A stretch of DNA of 44,643 bases from a virus. Within the stretch, counting starts at the first letter, position 1; the number at the start of each line of letters is the position of its first letter. The notes beneath the pieces are model-generated. The model searched no databases and was not told the origin of the DNA. It saw nothing but the letters and a program-made list of their open reading frames with translations. Location of the stretch: IMG/VR virus record IMGVR_UViG_3300030385_001504, positions 1-44,643 of that record; one strand, written 5' to 3'. Both the position numbers and the translations under genes were made by a program. Shown here in pieces: positions 31,952 through 40,134 of the stretch.

Positions 31952-34153
31952 TCATCCCAAATTTATTGTATCTTGTGATTTTTCTTTCTTTTCCAAATCT
32001 CTTAATCGGGCTTTAGTTAATGCCACATCCGCTTCAACTTTGTTAGCTGATGTGATTAATTGCTGTTTGGTTTTTTCCACTTGAAGTTTTTCGCCCAAAT
32101 GAACCACTTCGGCTGATTTGCGTTGTAAAGCACCATTCAATTCTTTAATTTTCTCTTCTGCCTGTCCAATAAGTTGTGCTTGCTGTTGCTCTCTATCCTG
32201 CTTGGCTATGACTTCTTCAACGTGAGGTATTTCACTCTCTCTTAATATTGTCGAAGCGTCTCTCAAGACTCCCTTTTCCCACAACTGTAAGTAGTAGTCT
32301 CGTCTAACGGCTCTGTTGATAGGTAACATTGAACCGGACTCGACTCTTAAATCATACTCTCCAATAGTAATATCGTTAATCATCTTACTTGCGATTGTAT
32401 CCCAATCGTTAAATACTACCTCTTTAGCTTCTTCGTTAGGTGCGAGTAATCTTATAATTTTCTGTTCGGTATATACGTGTGGCATATACTGTAAGAAAAC
32501 TCTACCTAATCCGTCAAGCATTTTTTCAATGTCTTTCCTTTTGCCTGCTGATTTCCTATTGCCAAACTCATCCATCTGTGCAATTCCACCAACGGTGGGC
32601 GGTGCATTAGATACATCGCCACCTTGGAACGGGAAAGCACCCATCATTCTTTGGATTTGATTTTCTATCGAAGCCATATAAGAGAATAACTCATTACTTA
32701 ACTGCTGTGGATATAAAAAGATTGGTGCAGAGCCAGGAAGTTCCATATCTATTTCTATAACTTTAGTCCCGACTTTCGTAAGTTCTTTTTCTAATACATT
32801 CTTGTCTGCTGTGTTAGTCCCTATAATTACAGTTGGGCCTGTTGACATCGTAGCGTTGGTCAATACCAGTGAGTTTAATTTGTTGTAGGTTTCTTGTGCG
32901 GGTTTGACTAATCTTACATCGCCATAAGGGAAAGGATTTCTGTCGTGGTGTAACATTTGTGTTTTTATCGGGTGTTCCCAAATTGGTAACGTCTCATTCT
33001 GCACTAAAACTCCGCCCACAGAAAATACTCTTTGGATTCTCGTCAACATAATTGAATCAACTTTCAAGACACCATTTTGGAGTAATTCGGCGATAGTGAC
33101 TTGCGTCAGCTCAACGGTAGAGCCAGGCACAGAGCCTTCATGCTCTTGCCCAGCCATTACCGTTGGCTGTTGGGATGTGGGGTCTATCATAAGATGGAAT
33201 ACACCACCTGTCTGATCGAATATCTTTTGCACATTTGCGACTTCGTGCTCTTTGACTGCGTAATCTAATCCGTTTTGAGATTTCTTAATAAACGCAGTTT
33301 GTAAACTAAATTCTATATACTCGTCTTCGGTTAAAAGTTTTTCAAAGAAACTTCTCGATTCGGTGTCGAAAACTCTAAAGAACTGTTTCAATACTTTTGA
33401 ATAACGATCTATAACTCTATACTGTCTTGTGAAAATATCGTCTACGTATTGGATTTGTCCTTCGCCTGCGTATCTCGAACTTGATGGTTCGTCCACATCT
33501 TCAGTCGGACTTGCTTTGGATAATTGTGCGTGAGTGAGCCAACCGTTTGCTTGGACTTGTTCGCCGGAATATTTTTTGACTATTAACTTGTGTGCGGCAT
33601 CTTCTGTCATTGGGTCTTTAGAATTAGGATCAATATAAACATCGTCAGGGTCTAACTCCGTTATCATCAATTCACCCTTGCCAAAATCTGCCATAGGGTT
33701 GTGATATATCATCATAGCCATAATCCCTATAACTTCAAGGTCTTTGGCGGATGTTTTTAATTGCAGATCGCCGTAAGATTTGTACCACATATAACTCATT
33801 AAGTCAGCTATATGAGATGCGGTTGTAACGTCAGACTTCTCAGAGCCGAAGGAAATAAATCTCGGACTGTTAGCGGTTAGTTGATTTACTATTTGGTCAA
33901 TGCCAGGTTTAATTATATTTATAGAGTTAGCGGGTTTGCCTTGAGCTTCTAATGCATTCTTGTCGTCAGTTTTCCACTGAACCGAATTGTAAAAATCTCT
34001 ATCTTCCCTTGCCTGTATAGACCATGTGGCTCTATTACTATCTCTGTACTCTTCGTAAATCTTTTCACTCAACAAAACTACATCGGGGGCTATATGCCCT
34101 TTGCCAACTATGGCATCTTCTTTCCCAGTCTTTAGATTAAATGTATCTATCAT
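31952..34153 (-). CDS. portal protein (P22-type)
   Basis: A 733-residue protein. The N-terminal region DRDFYNSVQWKTDDKNALEA then PANSINIIKPGIDQIVNQL and LTANSPRFI is characteristic of P22-like portal proteins, and the length matches. The last 90 residues form a Gln/Lys/Glu coiled coil as in the P22 barrel. The dodecamer forms the DNA channel, bound by terminase and by the adaptor. The gene overlaps the large terminase gene by four bases. Confidence 0.88.
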   Translation of the reverse strand: MIDTFNLKTGKEDAIVGKGHIAPDVVLLSEKIYEEYRDSNRATWSIQAREDRDFYNSVQWKTDDKNALEAQGKPANSINIIKPGIDQIVNQLTANSPRFISFGSEKSDVTTASHIADLMSYMWYKSYGDLQLKTSAKDLEVIGIMAMMIYHNPMADFGKGELMITELDPDDVYIDPNSKDPMTEDAAHKLIVKKYSGEQVQANGWLTHAQLSKASPTEDVDEPSSSRYAGEGQIQYVDDIFTRQYRVIDRYSKVLKQFFRVFDTESRSFFEKLLTEDEYIEFSLQTAFIKKSQNGLDYAVKEHEVANVQKIFDQTGGVFHLMIDPTSQQPTVMAGQEHEGSVPGSTVELTQVTIAELLQNGVLKVDSIMLTRIQRVFSVGGVLVQNETLPIWEHPIKTQMLHHDRNPFPYGDVRLVKPAQETYNKLNSLVLTNATMSTGPTVIIGTNTADKNVLEKELTKVGTKVIEIDMELPGSAPIFLYPQQLSNELFSYMASIENQIQRMMGAFPFQGGDVSNAPPTVGGIAQMDEFGNRKSAGKRKDIEKMLDGLGRVFLQYMPHVYTEQKIIRLLAPNEEAKEVVFNDWDTIASKMINDITIGEYDLRVESGSMLPINRAVRRDYYLQLWEKGVLRDASTILRESEIPHVEEVIAKQDREQQQAQLIGQAEEKIKELNGALQRKSAEVVHLGEKLQVEKTKQQLITSANKVEADVALTKARLRDLEKKEKSQDTINLG

Positions 34154-35772
34154 GCAATCATCCAGTTTAAAGTTTCTTCTTTTTGTCTTTTAACGGCTAC
34201 TTTTTTAATCGCCGTGTGGTTTGGCATGATTAGTTTTCTAACAGAATACCACCACGCATCTAATATGTTTTTACGCCCTCTTGGAAATAATAGCATTTCA
34301 TCTTTCATTCTCGTCATTCCCCTTTTTAGATATACCTTGTGTTCTCTTGTGAAATCCTCTAAGGACTCTAATCTTTCGTCTTTGGTTTGTGCACCCGTCT
34401 GCCATTTAATTGTAATGCCAGGCAATCTTAAATTCGGGTTAGAAACAGTTTCTCGTTTAAGCATATCTCTCAACGCTTCCTGATAGCCTACTGATTCTAC
34501 GTTTGTTCTTACGGGTCTGTACTTGAGGGCTTTTAATACTATGTCATCTTTATGGTCGGTGGGTCTTACTCTCTTCTCGAAATAATCACCAATAAATTGT
34601 CTTTCTTTTCTATCGTAGTGATTAGGTAAAGTAACTGAATAATCAGCACGTTTACTTACTGACGATGCAGGGTCAATTCCTAAATGGGTATTAACTGAAA
34701 CAACTTCTGGTTGTGCCAATCCATCTTTATCTACTAACAATCTTAATCCTTCTTCTGAATCGCCTAAGTGTGTAATGTGTAAAACTCCGAATCCATCTTG
34801 TAAAGCGAAATATCCATCCCACCATCTCAAATCTGATTCTTGGAAGGTTTGATCTTCGTTACCTGTAATGAGACATTGGCGTTCAGAGTAATAGTAACTT
34901 GACTTGTGGACACTCTCTAGCCCTTCTTTCTCAGTCATCATATCTTCGTAGGTAAGTCTTTCGGGCCATATAGAAGTTTTGTTCTCTTCGTCTATCGTGT
35001 GATAAACTTTAGTAACCCAGCCCGTCATTTCTTGGAGTTTAACTACTAAGCATAATTGATGAATAGGTGTGCCGATAACTATCTGTTTTCCCCTTGCGTG
35101 AATACCCGCCTTGATAGACAAGAATCTATTAAAGTTCTTATCCATAGCTTCTTCGGTCTTGGTATTCTCTTCGTCCTCTACATCATCCCCGATATATAAA
35201 GTAACTCTCTGATCGTCTTCTTTTAGCCCTCTGGTCGGCTGTCCGTAACCCTTCGCTTCAAATGTCCACTCGACCATTTTCTCTAACAAAGGATGGTAAG
35301 TTCTTATAATTATTTTATCTTCTCGCCAAGTAACCACACCTTTAGAATCTTCGCCACAATAACCGAAAGCAACCTTAAACTCATCAGAGTAGTTAAACAC
35401 ATTTGCGATCTTTCTTAATCTCTTTTTGGCTTCGCCCAAAGTCTTACATTGGAGAACTACATAAGTATTTTCTCTAAAGTAAATCGAATGGTATAATGCG
35501 TAACCCGCACCAATCATTGTTGACTTAGCTGTGTCTCTCGGTGAAACGAACAAAATCTGCTTATTGCTTATTCCCTCTTTGTAAACTAATCCACCAATCC
35601 CGTGTGCGTCAACTTCCGCATCAGCAACGGTTGTGGCTTTGTCTAACAGAATGTCAGCCCATTCCTTATGTATTTCGGGTGAGGGTGCATTCAAAGTAGA
35701 GGGCATAATAGTTTTACAGAAATCTATAAAGTCGTTCTCAAGCCCTAGTAATATTTTTTGTTTAGTCGTCAA
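34150..35772 (-). CDS. terL: large terminase subunit (ATPase-nuclease)
   Basis: A 540-residue protein. The ATPase P-loop variant SPRDTAKST lies at 77-85 and Walker B LYIGDDVED at 192-200. A nuclease domain follows with an early Asp in LGIDPASS and a late acidic site in ILDAWWYSVRKL. It cuts and pumps DNA into the prohead. The start is TTG at 35772: the codon before it is a stop (TAA), which ends an eight-codon frame from ATG 35799, so no longer N-terminus is possible. Re-initiation after that minimal frame may set its level. Confidence 0.88.
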   Translation of the reverse strand: MTTKQKILLGLENDFIDFCKTIMPSTLNAPSPEIHKEWADILLDKATTVADAEVDAHGIGGLVYKEGISNKQILFVSPRDTAKSTMIGAGYALYHSIYFRENTYVVLQCKTLGEAKKRLRKIANVFNYSDEFKVAFGYCGEDSKGVVTWREDKIIIRTYHPLLEKMVEWTFEAKGYGQPTRGLKEDDQRVTLYIGDDVEDEENTKTEEAMDKNFNRFLSIKAGIHARGKQIVIGTPIHQLCLVVKLQEMTGWVTKVYHTIDEENKTSIWPERLTYEDMMTEKEGLESVHKSSYYYSERQCLITGNEDQTFQESDLRWWDGYFALQDGFGVLHITHLGDSEEGLRLLVDKDGLAQPEVVSVNTHLGIDPASSVSKRADYSVTLPNHYDRKERQFIGDYFEKRVRPTDHKDDIVLKALKYRPVRTNVESVGYQEALRDMLKRETVSNPNLRLPGITIKWQTGAQTKDERLESLEDFTREHKVYLKRGMTRMKDEMLLFPRGRKNILDAWWYSVRKLIMPNHTAIKKVAVKRQKEETLNWMIA

Positions 35773-35815
35773 TTATTTCATAAGCACTTTTCTCCACATC
35801 CCGTTGATAAAATAG

Positions 35816-35974
35816 TTACATACCCTTTCTAAATGACGCTGTGAACACCACAGACTTACTGAATTTCTGCACGAATCTTTTGCTCTCGCATATCGGACAC
35901 TTTCGCCGGATCTCGACTTTGTTTTCCTCTAAGCGATAATCACATTCTTTGCATTTGTATTTTCTTGCTATCAT
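35816..35974 (-). CDS. 52-residue zinc-ribbon protein
   Basis: CKECDYRLEE (C8, C11) and CPICESKRF (C26, C29) form a rubredoxin-type zinc ribbon with a basic C-terminus. It is first upstream of the large terminase. Small zinc ribbons near terminase genes are frequent in phages, with unknown roles. Confidence 0.65.
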   Translation of the reverse strand: MIARKYKCKECDYRLEENKVEIRRKCPICESKRFVQKFSKSVVFTASFRKGM

Positions 35975-35995
35975 AATTCAACTATATTAAATGAT

Positions 35996-36121
35996 TTATT
36001 GACTCCAAAACTCGACATAGCCATGCTTAGTTCGGGCTACCCAAGAATTACACATTGCTTGGCGTTCCATAAACTCCAATTCACTGTCTCCCAAGAAAAA
36101 TACTCTAAACTCTGTTTTCAT
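35996..36121 (-). CDS. 41-residue hypothetical protein
   Basis: Starts at ATG 36121 in an ATGA overlap with the stop of the preceding zinc-ribbon gene. A longer reading of the same frame further upstream would run across that gene and is rejected. The product (EFRVFFLGDSELEFMERQ and on) is not recognised. Confidence 0.5.
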   Translation of the reverse strand: MKTEFRVFFLGDSELEFMERQAMCNSWVARTKHGYVEFWSQ

Positions 36122-36318
36122 CCGTGTCTCGATGCTTTGAACCGGTTCGTTATTACTCCGTGTCTGCAATCTCCGAAAGATATGTGTTCTTGCGAGCCTA
36201 AATTTTGTTTTAACTTGCCGCCACATTCGGGACATCGGACTTTCACTGGGTCGGCTATGCTTACTTTGTCTACTATTGTTACTCCGCATTTGCAAATATA
36301 TTCCCTAGTTACTGACAT
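36118..36318 (-). CDS. FmdB-like zinc-ribbon protein
   Basis: A 66-residue protein with YICKCGV (C9, C11), then CPECGGKLKQ (C29, C32), the FmdB-type arrangement often marked as putative regulatory protein. The start overlaps the stop of the co-chaperonin-like gene (TAATG). Probably a nucleic-acid or protein-binding accessory. Confidence 0.6.
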   Translation of the reverse strand: MSVTREYICKCGVTIVDKVSIADPVKVRCPECGGKLKQNLGSQEHISFGDCRHGVITNRFKASRHG

Positions 36319-36689
36319 TATGCTTCTTCCAACGATTCGATTAATTCTTTCTGTGTCTTTGCCATTTCTTTATATTTCTCTTTTACAACTTCTTCGTGTG
36401 ATTTTTTGACTCCACTCTCAACCCCAAGCAAATCTTCCTCTCTTATTATTCTGTACTCTGCATCGCCCTTCTGATTGCCTACGGGGAAGTATTTTGACCC
36501 TACGTGAGATAGATATACTGCGTAACTACCTTGAAATAAGTCCGAACCTTCGCTTACTGCGACAATCTCATGCAAAACTACACCCTCGACTACTTCATCT
36601 ATCTGGAATGCTTCGGGTTTGACTATGAGCGATTTCTTTACTTCTCTGGTTACTTTTACTATTAAGTGTTTGTTAATTGGCTTGAACAT
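36318..36689 (-). CDS. GroES-like co-chaperonin candidate
   Basis: A 123-residue protein. PINKHLIVKV (opening strand), GVVLHEIVAVSEG, GSYAVYLSHVGSKYFPVG and YRIIREEDLLGV follow the strand order of GroES/Cpn10, where the last segment is normally yaiVxEeDIL. A stretch near residues 18-35 could be the mobile loop that contacts GroEL. A charged helix of about 30 residues extends the C-terminus. Phages such as T4 supply their own co-chaperonin to fold the capsid protein. The resemblance is by pattern and not proven. Confidence 0.5.
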   Translation of the reverse strand: MFKPINKHLIVKVTREVKKSLIVKPEAFQIDEVVEGVVLHEIVAVSEGSDLFQGSYAVYLSHVGSKYFPVGNQKGDAEYRIIREEDLLGVESGVKKSHEEVVKEKYKEMAKTQKELIESLEEA

Positions 36690-37053
36690 TTGACCCCTCT
36701 AATGTTTTTTCCCATTCGTGAATTATGTCGTAAACTGCCGACTGTTCTTTTTTGTGGACTGTTTCGGAGATTTTCTCGATTTGTCCGGTTATATTTGCCA
36801 CATATATACTGTCTTTGCCTATTATTAAGGTTTGTAAGTGTGCTATTTGTTTTTCATACTTCTTTGTGACGGTTTTGAAGAAATTATACAACCCTTCATA
36901 CAACATCACAGATAAAGAACCCTTTTCGTCAACGGTCATCTCTTTGCCGGAGATTTGGAGTTGATTTTCAGTGATATTCAGCAATAATAGCGTCCTGTGA
37001 GAGACTAACTCGTCTAGCATTGAATCTATTTTTATTTCTTCGAGTTTATTCAA
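36673..37053 (-). CDS. hypothetical helical protein
   Basis: A 126-residue, mostly helical protein overlapping the GroES-like gene by 17 bases and the Tat-signal gene by eight. It resembles small coiled-coil chaperone or packaging helpers in composition. No family is recognised. Confidence 0.55.
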   Translation of the reverse strand: MNKLEEIKIDSMLDELVSHRTLLLLNITENQLQISGKEMTVDEKGSLSVMLYEGLYNFFKTVTKKYEKQIAHLQTLIIGKDSIYVANITGQIEKISETVHKKEQSAVYDIIHEWEKTLEGSNVQAN

Positions 37054-37378
37054 GTTCGTCTCTAATGTCTCTGAACATTGCTAATTGACGATCGGTGAAG
37101 TGCTCACCCCTACGTTCTGCCCGTGTTTGTACAAAGTCCAGGAAAGGTGTCCGAGTAGTCTGTCCGTGATTGAACATTTTATAATTATCTCTCCAATCGG
37201 GTTCAATTCTAAAGATTTTCTCTGCGTCTTTCTCGAACTCTTTCCGAGTGTATATCGGTACATCATACTCTCCGACTGGACTAAACTCGTCTTTCCCCAA
37301 ACCTTCAATAACTGTCGGTGCTACCGCTACTACTCCCAAACCTATTCCGAATCTTTTTAGAAAATTTCTACGCTTCAC
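37046..37378 (-). CDS. protein with twin-arginine (Tat) signal
   Basis: A 110-residue protein. Residues 1-28 are a textbook Tat signal: twin Arg in KRRNFLKRFG, a moderately hydrophobic stretch (IGLGVVAVAP), then the mature part. Tat exports folded, often metal-binding proteins. The cargo of about 80 residues has no Cys or His cluster and resembles nothing I know. It overlaps the Cys-rich gene upstream (11 bases) and the helical gene downstream (eight bases), so all three are co-translated. Confidence 0.65.
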   Translation of the reverse strand: MKRRNFLKRFGIGLGVVAVAPTVIEGLGKDEFSPVGEYDVPIYTRKEFEKDAEKIFRIEPDWRDNYKMFNHGQTTRTPFLDFVQTRAERRGEHFTDRQLAMFRDIRDELE

Positions 37379-37598
37379 TCTTTGGCCCCCTTGCCCTATT
37401 TGCCCATTCTATCCTATTGTAAGGACATCCTGGAAAGTTTTTGTGCAAATCATCCCGCATTCCACAAACATATCCATTCCCCAAATCAGCTCCCAATCGT
37501 GTCTCCCAAATCGTGCAGAAACCATCCCCCAAGTATTTGCAGGGTATTCCGTCCATGTGGCAACAATGCATTAGTCTTATACATTTGTCTTTCGGCAT
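37368..37598 (-). CDS. cysteine-rich small protein
   Basis: A 76-residue protein with eight Cys spread through it (C6, C12, C13, C20, C28, C45, C58 and spacing x5, CC, x6, x7, x16, x12), suggesting metal or Fe-S binding or disulfides. The region IPCKYLGDGFCTIWETRLG resembles Cys-rich regions of ferredoxin-like domains, but no clean CxxCxxC motif is present. It is translated just before the Tat-signal protein. Confidence 0.55.
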   Translation of the reverse strand: MPKDKCIRLMHCCHMDGIPCKYLGDGFCTIWETRLGADLGNGYVCGMRDDLHKNFPGCPYNRIEWANRARGPKSEA

Positions 37599-37608
37599 AC
37601 TATGTCAC

Positions 37609-37728
37609 TTAAATCCACAACAAAACCGCCAATAAGAAAGAAATGGATAGAATTAACGGCAACCAATTTATAGGAGATGGTCGCAAATCCCGATGTACTT
37701 TGTAATGCTTTATTCCTAAATCACTCAT
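37609..37728 (-). CDS. 39-residue membrane peptide
   Basis: ATG 37728 to TAA 37609. A basic N-terminal half is followed by one transmembrane helix (WLPLILSISFLLAVLLWI) at the extreme C-terminus. It starts after a GAGGGGTTTAG leader. Function unknown. Confidence 0.5.
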   Translation of the reverse strand: MSDLGIKHYKVHRDLRPSPINWLPLILSISFLLAVLLWI

Positions 37729-37737
37729 CTAAACCCC

Positions 37738-37938
37738 TCATTCGCAATACCCACCGTTGTATTCCGTCTGTGTTCTCCAAAACTTATTGCCGGACTTGTT
37801 CGTGGATTTTCCACAGGAATTTCTGGAGCAGCTACACCCATAATGGCCTGATTCGCTTCCGTAAATCTCTATGTGTCCTCCACATCGGCTACATTTAAAC
37901 TCTGAGAGTATTTTGCTCTTATCTTTAATAGTGCTCAT
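37738..37938 (-). CDS. Cys-rich zinc-finger-like protein
   Basis: A 66-residue protein with CSRCGG, then CSCSRNSC, a zinc-binding pattern. ATG 37938 overlaps the upstream stop as ATGA and is preferred to an in-frame GTG three codons earlier. The fold is unknown. Confidence 0.55.
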   Translation of the reverse strand: MSTIKDKSKILSEFKCSRCGGHIEIYGSESGHYGCSCSRNSCGKSTNKSGNKFWRTQTEYNGGYCE

Positions 37939-38093
37939 CTGACCCACTCGATTGATTTAACATTCCTGGATCCCCAGAATTTAGTCGCTACTTCCCTAGC
38001 CTCTCGCACATTCTCGGCTTCAACCTGCTTAGTTGCCAAATGGCCTTGTCCGAGAAATAACGGGACTTTATAGTATCTTACAGTGTAGGTCAT
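37935..38093 (-). CDS. 52-residue hypothetical protein
   Basis: Locked by ATGA overlaps at both ends. Product MTYTVRYYKVPLFLGQG, then a helix (VREAREVATKFWG) and strand, which looks like a tiny alpha/beta domain of the ferredoxin-like or host-factor type seen in small phage proteins. Not recognised. Confidence 0.6.
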   Translation of the reverse strand: MTYTVRYYKVPLFLGQGHLATKQVEAENVREAREVATKFWGSRNVKSIEWVR

Positions 38094-38347
38094 TTCTTTA
38101 GAGCATCCATTATTATCTCTCTTACTGAATAATAATCGGCATCTATTGACCAGAGGTCTCTGCCATTTATTCGTAATGTCGATATCTTCTTATCGCTTGA
38201 GTTAATAGCCATGTTGTCTGTCTGAGATATAAAAAATGTTGTTGGCTCAGTATAGTTTTCTTCCTCAACCACTATACCGCTTTCAACACCTAACTCAATT
38301 TCTTCGTGGTTATCAATGAATACTACAGGTAATTCAAATGTTATCAT
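38090..38347 (-). CDS. 85-residue hypothetical protein
   Basis: A beta-rich acidic N-terminal half and TLRINGRDLWSIDADYY near the end. The ribosome site GAGAGAAA precedes ATG. It overlaps the next gene by four bases. Function unknown. Confidence 0.55.
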   Translation of the reverse strand: MITFELPVVFIDNHEEIELGVESGIVVEEENYTEPTTFFISQTDNMAINSSDKKISTLRINGRDLWSIDADYYSVREIIMDALKK

Positions 38348-38402
38348 TTTCTCTCAAAAAAATATTGTAAAAAATTTTTACATTCCCAATCTACTGCTCA
38401 AT

Positions 38403-38552
38403 CTATATAACCCCGTGATATCCAGTACTTTCTTTCACTTCTGAATCTAAAACGCAATCGGTGAATCTCTGTGCTACACGACCATTTCGCCGGAACGAGA
38501 GGGTGTTTGGAGTGGATGTTGCGATTAGAGTCGATTCTGGCATTATCTTCAT
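38403..38552 (-). CDS. 49-residue hypothetical protein
   Basis: Begins in an ATGA overlap with the preceding gene and ends at a TAG. The product is Ser/Thr rich with a basic middle. Only coupling supports it; the 55 bases after it are AT-rich with no gene. Confidence 0.4.
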   Translation of the reverse strand: MKIMPESTLIATSTPNTLSFRRNGRVAQRFTDCVLDSEVKESTGYHGVI

Positions 38553-38812
38553 GCGACTACCAAATGTTGTGGAATCTCTATGCTCTGCATCTCGCCACTA
38601 ACCCCGTCCCAATTCTTGCCATCTCTGTCTCTGTCGTAAACTACCTCTATACCGCCCTCGTCCTTGAATATCATTATGTGCACAATCTTGTCAAAATCTA
38701 TGATTTGAACGTGTTTCGCAAAACCTCTATAAGAGAAAGCGAACTCACGCCCAGACGAACTTGTTACTATTATCGGCTTACTTTGCGGATAACCCTTTGG
38801 ATAATCTGCCAT
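38549..38812 (-). CDS. hypothetical protein, beta-rich
   Basis: An 87-residue protein (SGREFAFSYRGFAKHVQI, VYDRDRDGKNWDGV). ATG 38812 is preferred to a GTG three codons upstream because AAAGG lies at the right distance. Not recognised. Confidence 0.55.
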   Translation of the reverse strand: MADYPKGYPQSKPIIVTSSSGREFAFSYRGFAKHVQIIDFDKIVHIMIFKDEGGIEVVYDRDRDGKNWDGVSGEMQSIEIPQHLVVA

Positions 38813-39006
38813 ACTCCCCACCTTTGTTTAGTTGTTAATATCCCTGATTTATACAAATCTCGTATGTATCCCCTTATTAAAGCCTTGTCCCGATGAAAAC
38901 TATACCTGTCTATTTTCGCAGTAAATCGATTCAAACTTGAACCTGTTTGTTGAAAAAATATTCTGCGATTTGTGTACTGGTCATGTATAGAACCCCGCCC
39001 CGCCAA
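38770..39006 (-). CDS. basic helical protein, start uncertain
   Basis: A 78-codon frame from TTG 39006; a later TTG in an overlap is possible. The product is Arg/Lys rich (IRGYIRDLYKSGILTTKQR). It overlaps the next gene by about 40 bases and the previous by 26, unusual here, so the true N-terminus may be shorter. Confidence 0.4.
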   Translation of the reverse strand: MAGRGSIHDQYTNRRIFFQQTGSSLNRFTAKIDRYSFHRDKALIRGYIRDLYKSGILTTKQRWGVWQIIQRVIRKVSR

Positions 39007-39157
39007 AATTCAGGTGTATGGGGTGGAATCCTCGTTGAAAATTTCCAATAAAATCCTCGCCTGATCCACACGTACAACCATCGCCATCGCACTCACAGCG
39101 CACACAGGACACGTCTAAGCCCTTAGTTACTACTATATAAGATATTAGCTCAGTCAT
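38981..39157 (-). CDS. 58-residue Cys-rich protein
   Basis: ATG 39157 overlaps the stop of the putative small terminase as ATGA. Five Cys lie in a short span (CVRCECDGDGCTC), like a metal-binding loop, followed by a Gly-rich end. Function unknown. Confidence 0.55.
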   Translation of the reverse strand: MTELISYIVVTKGLDVSCVRCECDGDGCTCGSGEDFIGNFQRGFHPIHLNFGGAGFYT

Positions 39158-39648
39158 TCCTTTTCGTTATCCTCATCAATTTGCTTAGTATTAGGTGTTT
39201 CCACTATTCTTTTAGCTTCAATCTTCTCTAGCATCTTGTTCTCTAGTTGCCTCTCAGCTTCAAGTGTGTGTGTTGTGATAGTCTTATTTACGCTTGGATT
39301 CATATCTTGCTGGCCTTCAAACTTGTCTAACAACTTATCTAAGTCATTGTACCTACCATCAGCAAGCGCGCCGATTACTCCGGCCTTGCGCTGTTCTATC
39401 AACCATTGCTTAGTAATGCCCTTATCTACTAGTATTTTAACTATTTCATCGTTCACAGCTTGGCTGAATCCCTCTTGTTTTATGAATCGTTTGACCGTAG
39501 CGGCTGGAATCTGTTCCTTTGGCCGGTAAACATTGCCTAGTATATCGAAGTCTAAGCAGTTGTTTAACTTCATTTGAGCGTATAAGTTGACCACCCTTTT
39601 CCCTCGTTCCTTCCTCAATTCCTGTTCTACCCATGCCTTCACTACCAT
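39154..39648 (-). CDS. terS: putative small terminase subunit
   Basis: A 164-residue protein. The middle (AATVKRFIKQEGFSQAVND, then VKILVDKGITKQWLIEQ) is a helical DNA-binding-like region, followed by GRYNDLDKLLDKFEG and a charged tail. This layout, ending in a flexible acidic/basic tail, fits small terminases that recognise the packaging site. It lies 3.4 kb upstream of the large terminase gene in the same direction, with a string of small genes between, further apart than usual. A different regulator is possible. Confidence 0.5.
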   Translation of the reverse strand: MVVKAWVEQELRKERGKRVVNLYAQMKLNNCLDFDILGNVYRPKEQIPAATVKRFIKQEGFSQAVNDEIVKILVDKGITKQWLIEQRKAGVIGALADGRYNDLDKLLDKFEGQQDMNPSVNKTITTHTLEAERQLENKMLEKIEAKRIVETPNTKQIDEDNEKE

Positions 39649-39667
39649 TCATAATCCCGTTAATCCC

Positions 39668-39850
39668 TTATGTTATACTAATTGTTTTAGAACCGTTTTC
39701 ATTCGTCTTACGTGTTATGGTGATACTTTCCGGTACTTTGAACGGCTTGAATGTATTATCTGGCCGTCTATAAAATGAATATTCGCCTACTGGCTTTTGA
39801 AATTCAGGTCTTTTGAATAGTCTTTTGAGTATTGCTATAATTCTCTTCAT
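39668..39850 (-). CDS. 60-residue basic hypothetical protein
   Basis: A very basic N-terminus (MKRIIAILKRLFKRP), possibly amphipathic, then YSFYRRPDNTFKPFKVPES and beta strands. It starts after AGGGGATG. Not recognised. Confidence 0.5.
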   Translation of the reverse strand: MKRIIAILKRLFKRPEFQKPVGEYSFYRRPDNTFKPFKVPESITITRKTNENGSKTISIT

Positions 39851-39904
39851 CCCCTGTTATCCTGTTAGTCCTTCTTAGCCCTTTGTCCTGCTCTGTTGAC
39901 TATT

Positions 39905-40051
39905 CTATTGTTTATAATTATATCTTGGATAGTATTGGAATAAACTTGAATTATTGAGATACCTCGCCGGATATTCCTCTACCTTATACTTTAATATTTC
40001 CCGCCTTAATTCATCAATCATTTTTTTTAATCGTTTGTTTCTTGATTTCAT
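39905..40051 (-). CDS. 48-residue basic peptide, first leftward gene
   Basis: ATG 40051 to TAG 39905, product starting KSRNKRLKKMIDELRREIL and ending in a Tyr/Asn-rich tail. It lies right after the divergent promoter region and starts the leftward transcript. Function unknown. Confidence 0.5.
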   Translation of the reverse strand: MKSRNKRLKKMIDELRREILKYKVEEYPARYLNNSSLFQYYPRYNYKQ

Positions 40052-40079
40052 ATATTTCGCCCGTCTCGGTGGAAACTCT

Positions 40080-40090
40080 ATTATATTATA
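40080..40090 (-). promoter_or_regulatory. possible leftward promoter -10 region
   Basis: Overlapping TATAAT boxes occur on the minus strand at 40085-40080 and 40090-40085, about 35 bases before the first leftward gene. No convincing -35 TTGACA is present at the right distance, so an activator or a different factor may be needed for late genes. Confidence 0.35.
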
Positions 40091-40134
40091 TTACAATGAC
40101 TTAGAAACTATTTTGATTTAATTGTATTTTTTAC

